From contig NC_088324.1 of NCBI RefSeq assembly GCF_910592395.1, positions 11,806,953-11,870,952 of the forward strand: a stretch of 64,000 nt of DNA, given 5' to 3'. The position numbers and the translations under genes are program-made. Position 1 is the first letter of the stretch, and the number at the start of each line of letters is the position of its first letter. Below the pieces are notes generated by a model. It worked only from the letters and a program-made list of their open reading frames with translations, had not been told where the DNA came from and ran no database searches. The stretch is from Lineus longissimus (taxonomy: Eukaryota; Nemertea; Pilidiophora; Heteronemertea; Lineidae). Below are positions 52,601-61,205 of the stretch, piece by piece.

Positions 52601-52740
52601 GGGTGTATGTGTCGTGGGGGTACAATGGGAGGTGGTCAGGGGGTGCTCTGAGGAAGGAGGGACCTGCATGACTTGGCTCCTCTCGTTGCTGAACTTGTGT
52701 TGGTGGTGGCTTGGGTCCGGGTGAAAGCTTCTTCTTGCAT
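49610..52740 (-). CDS. C2H2 zinc-finger exon (21 fingers), last exon
   Basis: The acceptor TTTCTCAATCTATTTTCAG ends at 52741. The open frame runs to TGA at 49610. The N-terminal part is H/P/S-rich. Two fingers lie near 52185-52040 (CNICSVDF... and CEKCSVGF...), then comes a 200-residue low-complexity spacer. About 19 near-continuous fingers follow, from about 51430 to 49790, with many TGEKP-type linkers (HTGEKPFSC, HTGERPFAC), typical of sequence-specific DNA binding. One finger near 50870-50930 has C-x4-C-x11-H-x3-H, one residue short. A G/S/A-rich tail follows the array. Zinc-finger reading frame and HTH reading frame differ by one phase at the first acceptor. If the zinc-finger protein has its own start, the first in-frame ATG is in the QVMQVPP segment near 52670. 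Confidence 0.9.
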
Positions 52741-55700
52741 CTGAAAATAGATTGAGAAACATTTTTGAATGACACATCAAAACAAAATGTTACTCACGAC
52801 CCAATGATGTGGTAATTTCTTTATCAAGGATCACTATATTGAGACCAAAGCATTGTTTTTCCAAAATAGGAAATTCCACATTAATGCTCTAATTTATAGG
52901 GTGCAAGAAAAAGGCATAAGAGACATCATGATGTAGTCAATGGATGGTATTGCACCTGAAATTGTAAGAAATTAATAAGCAGATATGAAGTAGAAAAGGC
53001 GAGACAGTCCACTGTCCCCGGACCTGAGCATCTCCCAGGAACTATTAACTCACACATGTTTCTCTCCCTTCTCCTTGTTATCCTTGTGGGCTTTACACTC
53101 GGGATGTTTACATTGTCCTGTTCGATGTTTGAATTTCACATCCAAGTCGAGCAATAATCTCCTCAGGGTGCTTTTAGTGAAGTTAGGCAGTGTAATGTCA
53201 TCATTCAGCATGCTACGTATTTCCTTAAACGTTGGCTGCACACCACTGACTGCGGTGTAATCCTCGACCTTTTTCTGTATTCCGTGTAAAATCATCCCGT
53301 CATATATCTGAAGACGTGTCGACTTTCCTCTGGCACCAGGGCGCGTTTTACCCATACTTTTCAAAGTCCCTGTCTTGCGCTTTTCCTGCTTTATCCGCCG
53401 AACTGTCGTAGAGCTTACGCCACAACATTCAGCTGTTAAATCATCGTACTTATCCTGTGCCCAATATGGTCGAAGTTTTCTAAAATATTCTCGAACATTG
53501 AGGCAAATTTGACGGGCGTCGGCATTCAGTGGTTTGCCCCTTGGGTGTTTTTTATAGTCCGGCCCAAACTCAAGCTTTCTTTTTTCCTTTTTCTCTCCAT
53601 CGACCAGAGCTTTCTTTTTAGCCTTCTTGCCTTTTCTCCCTTTTCCCTTTCCCTTTCCTTTCGTTTTATCTCCTTCGTCACCATCAGGACTATTGTTCAA
53701 CATGGCACTTTCCGCCACTGCCAGGGTTGGAAGAAAAGAAAAATATGGGTTGTGTCAGCTTTGGCACATCACACTAACTGATTGGGGTCATCCTTGAAGT
53801 ATTTAGACAGTTATGGAATATTTTACAATTTCGCCCGTGAGCGAAAAGCATCCAAACTATTGTGTAAAGATTTCATGGATGATCCCCTGGTAATGCATAA
53901 CATAGTAGAAACCCTGTAAGGACTGTGGATATGTTGATAATACGCCAGAAAAAATTTAGAGAAAGCCAACTTTTTTCTCTTAGTTTCGAATGAATCACCA
54001 TCAGTCCTTAAAAGGTTTCCATTGAACTTCATCAGGTGAATAAAAAAACTATGGGTTAATCACAGCAAAAATTAACAAACCAGTGCTTAGTCCGAGTCTG
54101 TGTTTCCAAAATCTGCACTTTCAGCTCGAAGGAATTCTAAAGGGGAAAAAACTGTAAACAAGAGTCAAGTAAATCTTCTTGTGTTTTGAATCAAACATCC
54201 TCTTTTGTAAATTCGTCAGCAAATTTTGTCATATGGATCAAGGACTGATGGTAGTTGTCCTTAGTGTAAAATCTAAATTGTGTTCAGACAGATTTACAAT
54301 ATACCCTCAGTCCTTTTGATGTTGTCAGAGTGGCTAGAGTCAGACAGCAGAAAGTCTTACCTATAGCAGCTATGGTTTCATCCACTGTGTCCACTGGAGA
54401 ATCAGTACCTAGAAGAAATAATTTGAGCAAAATATGGTGTTAATGTACACTTTCCCCCAATAGGGCCAACTGATTTTCTATGTCTAAGGACTACCTGGAG
54501 CCGAGTTACACACTTGTTTCATCAGGTATTAGCAGAGGGGCAAAGGACTAACATGACTAAGGTCAAGGATTTGTTTGCCAAAATGGCTGGATAGTATATC
54601 AAAGCTGATGCTCTAAACACACTCAGGGCAATAGACATGGTAATGTGAATATAGCTCACCTCTTTTCTCTTGGACTGGTGGAGAAGGTTCTGACCCCAGT
54701 GGCATTTGTAAGGCAGCAAATGGATTCCTATGGCTCTCGGTATCGCTGTCTGCTGTGGGCTCAGTCTGCCTCTAAATCAAAAATAACAACACAAAATACA
54801 ACCGACTTCAATATTCAGACAAAGTTTTCATGCTCATCTCCCCCCTCACAACACTTCCACAGAGATTTAAATTCCATTTCACCCTATGATTTTTTTGCCA
54901 TATTGCTGCTAATTAGTTTCTTTTTCTTCGCCATATAGGGCCATGAAGGCATGGGCGAATAAAGTGACAACCCCGGTTTGAGCTCTTTGCGACTTACCAT
55001 TGTTTGAGACAAATTCTGTCCAGACCAGGGAGTATTCTGTGGTTAAAAAGAAGGCAATTAATAGCATTTTCATAAAGTTGTCGCAGAGCTTCTCCCAGAT
55101 TCAATTCATGCACATAGATCGAAGTGTCCTGGGTTAAATTCCCACACTTGTCTGTGGCTTGCAACCACGGGCATGTCACTTGAGAAATGTAATATAGCTG
55201 GATTGTTTAACTACCAAAACTCCACAGAATAATGAGAACCAAATTTGATTATTTTATGGTAGAGGGAAGTTCTGAAAACCCGGAAACGTTTGTGGGCCTG
55301 TTATTTTCATACAGATAGTCAGAATAAACCAACAGTGACGCGTAGGCAAGTGGCAGTATCTTACCATCAATTCCTCCTGATATGCTTCTCTAACACGAGC
55401 TGTGTTTGGATCAACATCCACAACATTCTGATTCATATTCAGGCGTCCATTTCCTACTTGCTGTCGCCTAAAGTCCTGCTGTGGAGGGTTTTGATTTTGT
55501 GTCTGCAGTTGCACACCATGTCGACCAGACTGATCCATGTCTTCATCAGACCTTGTGAAGTCGGGGAATTCCGGATCTTGCTGTCGTTGCTGGTTGCCAT
55601 GGTTTCCTGGATTTTGCTGTTGGTTGCCATGGTTTCCTGGATTTTGTTGCTGGTTGCCATGGTTTCCCGGATTTTGTTGTTGCATTTGCATCTGCGGATT

Positions 55701-56074
55701 GTCCATATGCGGTCCAGGATAAGTTGGGTACGATTGTTCTACATGCTTTTGATTCTGTTGTGATTGAACATGGGCAGCCATGGCAGCCTGCTTTGGATTT
55801 TGCTGTTGAGATTGTATGTGAGCAGCCATCGCTGCTTGCTTAGGATTTTGTTTAGAGTTCAAAGGTTTCGGCCTGAGCAATGCAGCAAAATCTGCCTGCG
55901 TGGTCATAGCATTTTGCAAATGCTGAGGAGTTGGGTCATGCATGACTGAGTCTATACACTGTGTTAATACGTCAGAGATGGTGAAATCATTTGGCCTGTG
56001 TCCAGGATGTGTATGTCTATATTGGGGATGCTGTGCAATATTATGAGACGGTCCCTGGTCTTGCCTGTCATTTC

Positions 56075-56108
<34 letters not shown>

Positions 56109-56153
56109 ATGCCCTCTGTTTTGAGAGTGGGGGTTGTGCGGAGGCCGATGCAT
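49610..56153 (-). CDS. Q-rich / transposase-type HTH / C2H2 zinc-finger gene (gene-level entry)
   Basis: Five upstream exons join without frame conflict (789+39+112+48+664 nt). The start is ATG at 56153 (AAG ATG C, in-frame TGA 15 nt upstream). The predicted protein has a Q/N/P-rich N terminus with polyQ, an acidic linker, a KGKGKGK basic stretch at about residues 347-377 and a helix-turn-helix region at about 393-530 of the kind found at the N terminus of IS630/Tc1-like transposases. The 3.1-kb last exon holds 21 C2H2 fingers. Its first acceptor puts the HTH chain in a frame stopping at 52473 (639 aa). Acceptors 7, 10 or 13 nt inside would give an HTH-zinc-finger fusion (+7: 1591 aa). The product is probably a nuclear DNA-binding regulator. 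No ortholog name is recognised. Confidence 0.7.
52473..52740 (-). CDS. Alternative-frame Pro-rich C-terminus overlapping the zinc-finger exon
   Basis: If the HTH exon (ending CAT GT|GTGAGT) is joined at the first acceptor, the result reads V-CKKKLSPGPKPPPTQVQQ, then a Pro/Ser/Thr-rich stretch, and stops at 52473 after 88 codons. The zinc-finger frame is open over the same bases. Basic-then-Pro-rich composition continues naturally from the HTH exon, but the zinc-finger frame looks at least as protein-like here (YPHQQYSHSIGASFPYKV). One of the two frames may be open by chance. Confidence 0.45.
52798..52888 (-). CDS. Possible bridging exon between HTH and zinc-finger exons
   Basis: Within the 313-nt intron, an acceptor with a good pyrimidine tract (CCTTTTTCTTGC...AAATTAG) and a strong donor (GGGTC|GTGAGTAAC) bound 91 nt. 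It is open in one frame (SINVEFPILEKQCFGLNIVI...). It would join the HTH exon if that exon used its alternative donor CAT|GTGTGAG, and it leaves one nt that puts the last exon into the zinc-finger frame; the total is 1623 aa. A longer version of this exon, starting at a second acceptor (CTTACAATTTCAG, 52955), has stops in all frames and could be a 5' UTR exon of a separate zinc-finger transcript. Confidence 0.35.
53054..53717 (-). CDS. HTH exon (transposase-derived helix-turn-helix)
   Basis: The acceptor TTTTCTTCCAACCCTGGCAG is followed by TG, completing the codon begun by the previous exon; 220 codons follow to GT|GTGAGTTAAT. The encoded order is an acidic patch, a lysine/glycine stretch (KGKGKGKGRKGKKAKKK), KPLNADARQICLNVREYF, a helix-turn-helix core (LTAECCGVSSTTVRRIKQEK), and a second part with VQPTFKEIRSMLNDD and LPNFTKSTLRRLLLDLDVKF. 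The last motif (F-x-K-S-T-L-x-R-L-L...G/V-x-F/K) is characteristic of the winged-helix segment preceding DDE domains in IS630/Tc1-type transposases. No DDE domain follows, so only the DNA-binding part is present, as in domesticated transposases. Confidence 0.8.
54361..54408 (-). CDS. 48-nt linker exon
   Basis: Acceptor ATTATTTCTTCTAG, donor GCTATAG|GTAAGACT. It completes a Gly codon, encodes TDSPVDTVDETIAAI and leaves one G. Phases match the exons on both sides exactly. It is acidic, with no domain. Confidence 0.85.
54660..54771 (-). CDS. 112-nt linker exon
   Basis: Acceptor TTATTTTTGATTTAG, donor AAAAGAG|GTGAGCTA. It encodes RQTEPTADSDTESHR and NPFAALQMPLGSEPSPPV, then QEKR plus one nt. It is acidic and proline-containing, probably disordered. 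Confidence 0.85.
54998..55036 (-). CDS. 39-nt micro-exon
   Basis: Acceptor CTTTTTAACCACAG, donor ACAATG|GTAAGTCG. It encodes NTPWSGQNLSQTM in phase 0 on both sides. Being symmetric, it could be skipped without changing the frame. Confidence 0.85.
55365..56153 (-). CDS. First coding exon: Q/N/P-rich N-terminus
   Basis: 263 codons from ATG (56153) to TTGATG|GTAAGATA. The sequence is MHRPPHNPHSQNRGH, then 11 glutamines (CAG-rich run near 56074-56109), a more ordered stretch with DFTISDVLTQCIDSVMHD, and two copies of NPKQAAMAAHIQSQQ. Three copies of a 10-residue QQQNPGNHGN repeat follow, then VDPNTARVREAYQEELM. Glutamine-rich segments of this kind often act as activation or condensation regions in transcription factors; that role is inferred. 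Codons in the repeats are nearly identical, so both are recent expansions. Confidence 0.85.
55591..55680 (-). repeat. Three 30-bp in-frame repeats (QQQNPGNHGN)
   Basis: Units start at 55591, 55621 and 55651 (plus-strand TGGTTGCCATGGTTTCCTGG...), differing at only a few positions. They keep frame, adding ten residues each. Confidence 0.9.
56074..56109 (-). repeat. CAG/CTG repeat encoding polyQ
   Basis: A run of CTG units on the plus strand (CAG on the coding strand) gives 11 consecutive glutamines. It is likely to be length-polymorphic. Confidence 0.9.
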
Positions 56154-57717
56154 CTTCACGTACTGAGATCACTGACAAACAAAGTAGGTGGTGACTGTCA
56201 CCATACAAGCTTTTCAGGACAACTTATCATTTAACTACAGTTTGATGCACTTTCACCACTTTTGAATTGGTCTACACCACTCAGAATTTCTTCTCCTGCT
56301 TCAGATCAAATGCATATTTAAACCTGGAAAATAACGCAAAGCAATTGAATTACTGGAATCGCCATGATTGATTTCCAATAGAAATCATTAATCAACCAAA
56401 AAATATTTAACCCATATTTAAACGTGACAGAATAAACTTTTGTTCTGGTCCTTTGTCTGGGCGGGTCTTTCAATTCAGTTTGTCCAAGTCGTGCATCACA
56501 TGCTATGGGTATGCCACGACGACATGCATGCTAAGAGAATGAGGGCAGTAAAAAAAGAGTAACAAACATACAAAACAATGAGAAGAAGCACTGAAATTAA
56601 CTGAGAACAAAGGACATGTTCTTCACATTATTAATATAACAAGCATGAAATCTACATAAGAACTGTTCACAAATTTTATCTGTCATTTCAATGTAAATGA
56701 CAAAAGCATGCCCTGAAACTGTCAACCATCTGTTTCAAGTACATGACCTATGCATATAATGTAAATGCATATGGCCGCCATGCTTTTCTTTGTCCTTGCT
56801 GTCTGGGATGATGAATTTTAGAGCCCAACTTGTGCGCTCAGAATGTTGCCCGATTAAAGCAAATAAAGCATCGATCTTGTATTCATTCAAGTCTATAAAT
56901 ATCGGCAAATAGTTTGGACTACCTTTGAAGCCTGAGATCGAATTAAAAGTTGTAAATAAAGGGGTCAAAATTCGGAATTTATTTGGAACAAAAAATCTAA
57001 TTTTCACAAACTGATATGCAATAGAAGTACCAAAAAGGAAAATTTAGTTCTATTTTTCTCCGCTTGGCAGTACGTTTAGGAATTCCCTAACTAAGGGATT
57101 CCCCAACTCAGATTTGATTCTATTTTTAGTATCTCACATGAGAGGTCAGCTGCCTTTAAGGTGTTGGTCAGTATTTCTTTTTGATTTATTCCATAAATAT
57201 CCTGTATTTTTAAATTTTGGTGGCAACATGAATAAAGCTACTATTCTGGTCATTGCTAATACATTCTGTTTTTTTACTGTCTCAATTATTTATTGGTAAG
57301 AATTACCCAAAAAGAGAGATTCCTGAATCCTGTTGTGTAACTCATGAACTCCATGAATGGACTGTACTGTAGTATAGTGCATACCCTACATGCTGTAGTA
57401 CATGTTATCATGTCATTTATCATGATGTAGGCCTGCTGTATAGACTTAGGGGAGTTAGGTATAGGACTTGTTATATCTGTGTATGTGTATTACAGCTACT
57501 GCATTGTTGGTTATGCCCTAATTGGTTGGTTGGTTGGGGTTTACCGGCAAAGGAAGATAGGTCTATATCACGTTAGATAAACGCTTGCTCTAGGCAGCCA
57601 TGCTAGCTGCTGTAGCTGTGGAAAGGTTTGCCAGCTTAGGCCTACAGTTGAGGTGGTATGATTTTCGTCGGCTTATGTTGGCTTATCTGTTGTTAATTTT
57701 AATATTCTCTCTTGCAG
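56154..57717. promoter_or_regulatory. Divergent intergenic region between HTH/ZnF gene and MFS gene
   Basis: About 1.6 kb separates the start codon of the minus-strand gene from the first coding exon of the plus-strand transporter. It contains a GC-box-like GGGCGGG near 56460 and no TATA box that I trust. A 90-codon minus-strand open frame (56735-57007) begins at GTG, not ATG, and has no splice link to the gene; it is not called. At least one 5' UTR exon of the MFS gene must lie here or in its last part, because its first coding exon begins at an acceptor. Confidence 0.45.
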
Positions 57718-58032
57718 CCTTGAATTTATCAATCCTGTCGCCAGTTGCTCTTGAGGAACACAGAATCAGAAACGTCATTAATCACAATCTGCAAGTATGG
57801 CAAACCCTGGAGCATTCCAGCTCCGGAGAGCAGGGCTCTACAACATCTATGTCCTCTTCATTCTCCTCTTTACCTACCTACTCAACCAGCTGGACCGATA
57901 CACTCTTCCGATAGTTACGACTCCTATGGCCCAGGAGATACATTATGGGGACCAAGCTTGTCTGGCCAATACTTCCTTACCGGAGGCGGAGACAAAAGGG
58001 TCCAACTGTTCATCTATTGTCAATGAGACCAT
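57718..58032 (+). CDS. MFS exon 1 (5' UTR part plus TM1)
   Basis: Acceptor AATATTCTCTCTTGCAG, donor GACCAT|GTAAGTAAC. Coding begins at 57797; residues 1-78 cover the short cytosolic start, TM1 and most of the first loop. It ends in phase 2. Confidence 0.9.
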
Positions 58033-61000
58033 GTAAGTAACTCAACAAGAAAAAGAAATGTCGTTTTCAATCTTCTATAGAACCTATTCAGTCTGGTAAC
58101 TTGCAATTAATCCTCCTCAAAGGTATTTATCTCCCGTTTCCTGTGTTTGCTCTATGTAACATATTGAATGACAGTCTTAGACAACCCAGCCTCAGGCCGG
58201 GTCACTGCAGTGCATGTAGCATTAACACAGTAACAAACTTCTTCTCCATTCTTTCAGTTGCGACTCAATTATTGATGCCAATGCCACAAAGCCCTGTGAA
58301 TGGAACTACAATGGCGCAGGTTACGACTACCAGCTCCTAGCAGGACCTGTCTTCATCCTCATATTCACTTTTACGGGCTTACCCCTTGGGGTGCTTGCAG
58401 ATTTCACCAATAGGAAGATTTTGCTGGCGGTCTGTCTGGCATTCTGGTCATTGATGACCCTCTTGAATGCATTCGTAAAAGAGTACTGGCAGTTGATTTT
58501 AATCAGGCTTGGTCTTGGCATAGGGTAGGTCATTTTTTGATTCTGTCAAATTATCCTTGAATCTATCAAATGAATAAGATACCATACACTGACACTGCAC
58601 TGCATGGTGACCTTGGCCAAGCTTTTTGTAATTTCCATGTCCTTTGAATGAGACCATCATGAGTCTCTTAGGAAATTAAAGCATGTGGTGCCTAACCATA
58701 GTGGCCCATGCAAAATGCTTCCTAATCCTGTAGGTTCGAGGGTGCCTGAATGCTGAACTTGAGTGTCAATTTCTATTGCAGAGAGGCTGGGTGCAATCCG
58801 TTGGCAACCTCCATCATTGCTGACTATTTTACTGAAGACCTGCGTGGATCAGCAATTGGAGTCTACAACTGGGGCATATACATTGGATACAGTTTGTCAT
58901 ATGCGATTGGCAATGCTGTGACACAAAGTCTGGTAGGTGTGCTGGTAATGATAAAATGACTCTGTTACCACACAGGCAATGATAATGATGACTGTTTGTT
59001 TGTCTCTAATGCACGTTTTGGTTTCTGTTGTAAGAAAGTCTTCCACAAAATGTGAGGCGAAGCACTTCACTGCCGATGCAGACCACTGTGAGTTCCTAAA
59101 CTGTATTCTGTAGTCGTCGGCTGGTATCATGCATATACTTAATTTGTTTCAGGGTTGGCGTTACGTCTTCATTGTCAGCGGTGTCCCTGGTCTTGTTGTA
59201 GCCATCATCTTGGCATTAACTGTCAGGGAACCAGATCGAAAGAGATCAGCCTCTACAGCACAGATTCAGAACCAGTTGACTTGTTGTGAGAAGACCAAAG
59301 GAGTTGTCATGACCTTCATGAGCCCATCTCTGATCATGCTTTGTTTGGCTGGCGCTATAAGAAATGCTGGGGGTTATGTATGGGCCTACAATACACAGCC
59401 TTACTTCCAAAGCATTGGTCAAACTAGAACAGAAATTGGTAAGTATGGTAAGATGTAATTTGAATGAAGAGAGGTTTGTCCCCACTCTAAATTGCACTAT
59501 GTATTAAGGAGCTGGAGCTTTTTTTGAACTTGTGGCATCAAAAAGTTTGGTACAGGTGTAGGTTGGAACAGTGCAGTCCCTGTCAATTGCAAAGACAGGA
59601 AAAACCTAGCGGTAACGAAATATGTAATATTCTGAAAGGTAGTGACGTTAAGGGATGGGAGTTGGGATAGCCTGGGAGCAAAACCTATTTCGTGTACAAG
59701 CAAAACTAAATCATCCTTCTGCTCTCTTACTTCAGAAAGCTTTATGAGCTGGATCCCTCTGGTCGGAGGTAGTCTTGGAGCCGTTTTAGGAGGCTTCATC
59801 TCTGACAGATTGGTAAAGAAGAGGGGAACATATGGGAGAGTGTTTGTCTTGGTTGTTAGTCAGGTGAGCATGATGTACATCTCCAGGAGTAGCCTGGCCC
59901 TTCCACTGAATAGCCTAGGACACCCATAAAAATAGTACACATTTGTCCTCCCCTAAAAAAATCGAACATCACTTCCATGTATTTAATACATTGTACTCGA
60001 GGAGGCTTGTTTTGATAGAGAAGGTTGATTTGAGTACTTCATTATACTTGCTTTTGATTCAGTAGTAAGTTGAGTAAGTTGTATCTTTCATGACTTTTAT
60101 TTTGCAGCTTCTGGCAGCTCCCTTTGCTGCTGGGGCTCTGTTTCTTCCTCCACCATGGGCTTACATTAGCCTTATTCCAAGCAACATCATCGGTAAGTTC
60201 ATTTGTCACCTGGTCAAGTTGAAAATTATCTCTGTGAAATATTTGCTGAACCTTTGGAAAGTACACACAAGTCCAATTCACAATTGTGTCCATTGGGCTT
60301 GTAAGTCTGAGTTGTTTATCTTATAAGTTCGAGAAAGACAACCAGAGCTACTTGTAGTCCAGCGAATGCATACGTACAATTTAAATGCATTCTTTCCTTT
60401 GGTTTTCAGGTGAGATGTGGATAGGTGTCTTACTCACAGTGGTTGTGGAGCTTCTCCCGGGGAGAGTGCGGACTACAGCCATCGCACTCTACATGTTCAT
60501 CATCAGCAACATCGGAGGCAACATTCCACTTCTTGTTCCTCTGTTGCAGACTCAGTTCGAAAGTACTGGTATGAACAAGACAGACAGTTTAAGAGGTGTG
60601 TGGTAGCAAGAAATGAAAATGTCTAGTCTTTATTGATTCTTGGGTGTAGTAGTGTCAATTGGAGACCATGCAGAGTGCCTGCGTTTGGTAACCCGACTAT
60701 CCACAATGAATATCTGTCAGAACCCTCGGTAGTCAGTTATTGAGACCAATTGGACCTCGCTTCAAGGATGAGCCAGATTTCAGCATTAAAACCAACTGCA
60801 AGTGACAGCCAGTGATTTTTAATTCCCTTACATGAGGCTCGGGGCATGACAAAAACCAGCAAAAAACATGCTGGAAATGAGCTGAAGAGAGAAGTGTAAC
60901 TTACATGTACTATGTAACCTCTGTTCATTTCAGGTGCTCTATACGTTCTATTCCCTGGCCTATACCTATTGAGTTCTCTACTATTTATTCTGAGCATGGT

Positions 61001-61205
61001 GGTGCTACGCCGTGATATCAACCGTGCAAAGTCAGCCGACTTTTTGCCCATGACGGAAGAGGATAGTGATGGAGAAACAACAGAGGAGCCGAGTTATGGA
61101 GCCATCGAAGACCGAATTCCTGAAGGTGGTGATAACGAAGGTGCGGCCCGACAAAGACATAGTGGGTCTATTCTCAAGGACAGTGATGGCAAAATGATTG
61201 CTTAG
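57797..61205 (+). CDS. MFS transporter, Spinster-like (gene-level entry, 8 coding exons)
   Basis: Eight exons join with perfect phase (236+267+151+286+128+85+186+272 nt = 536 aa plus stop). ATG at 57797 has an ideal context (AGTATGG) and an in-frame TGA upstream in the same exon. Features in order: TM1 (YVLFILLFTYLLNQLDRYTL); a luminal/extracellular loop with four N-glycosylation sequons (NTS, NCS, NET, NAT); the MFS A-motif GVLADFTNRK; GLGIGEAGCNPLATSIIADY (compare GIGEA...APTIIAD of Spinster proteins); YNWGIYIGYSLSYAIGN; GWRYVFIVSGVPG...VREP; and a second A-motif-like GGFISDRLVKKRG. It has the 12-TM layout and an acidic cytosolic tail. Spinster relatives move sphingolipids or lysophospholipids out of lysosomes or cells; the substrate here is unknown. 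Hexuronate/phosphate-type MFS relatives are an alternative. Confidence 0.9.
58258..58524 (+). CDS. MFS exon 2 (loop end, TM2-TM4, A-motif)
   Basis: Acceptor TCCATTCTTTCAG, donor CATAGG|GTAGGTCA. It encodes ICDSIIDANATKPCEWNY, TM2, the GVLADFTNRK motif and TM3, ending in RLGLGIG. Confidence 0.9.
58782..58932 (+). CDS. MFS exon 3 (GEA motif, TM4-TM5)
   Basis: Acceptor TTTCTATTGCAG, donor AGTCTG|GTAGGTGT. It encodes GEAGCNPLATSIIADYF and YNWGIYIGYSLSYAIGNA. Confidence 0.9.
59153..59438 (+). CDS. MFS exon 4 (TM6, central loop, TM7)
   Basis: Acceptor CTTAATTTGTTTCAG, donor GAAATTG|GTAAGTAT. It encodes GWRYVFIVSGVPGLVVA, the charged central loop (VREPDRKRS...) and TM7 (FMSPSLIMLCLAGAIR). Confidence 0.9.
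59736..59863 (+). CDS. MFS exon 5 (TM8, second A-motif)
   Basis: Acceptor CTCTCTTACTTCAG, donor AGTCAG|GTGAGCAT. It encodes SFMSWIPLVGGSLGAVLG and GFISDRLVKKRGTYGR. Confidence 0.9.
60108..60192 (+). CDS. MFS exon 6 (TM9-TM10 region)
   Basis: Acceptor ACTTTTATTTTGCAG, donor ATCATCG|GTAAGTTC. It encodes LLAAPFAAGALFLPPPWAYI and SLIPSNII. Confidence 0.9.
60410..60595 (+). CDS. MFS exon 7 (TM10-TM11)
   Basis: Acceptor TTTCCTTTGGTTTTCAG, donor TTAAGAG|GTGTGTGG. It encodes GEMWIGVLLTVVVELLPGRV, the RTTAIALYMFIISNIGGN segment and a loop with FESTGMNKTDS. Confidence 0.88.
60934..61205 (+). CDS. MFS exon 8 (TM12 and cytosolic tail)
   Basis: The acceptor TCTGTTCATTTCAG opens the exon. It encodes GALYVLFPGLYLLSSLLFIL, then an acidic, probably disordered tail (LPMTEEDSDGETTEE..., YGAIEDRIPE) and stops at TAG (61203-61205). 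Acidic/tyrosine motifs in such tails often carry sorting signals; not shown here. Confidence 0.9.

Noticed and set aside
56735-57007. 90-codon minus-strand frame upstream of the HTH gene
   Set aside because: No ATG at its start, and no splice donor joins it to the gene, which has its own ATG with an upstream in-frame stop.
57600-57914. Alternative 104-codon start of the MFS gene (MLAAVAVERFASL...)
   Set aside because: It is in a different frame from the transporter and runs through the intron acceptor at 57717; the transporter start at 57797 has a better context and an upstream stop.
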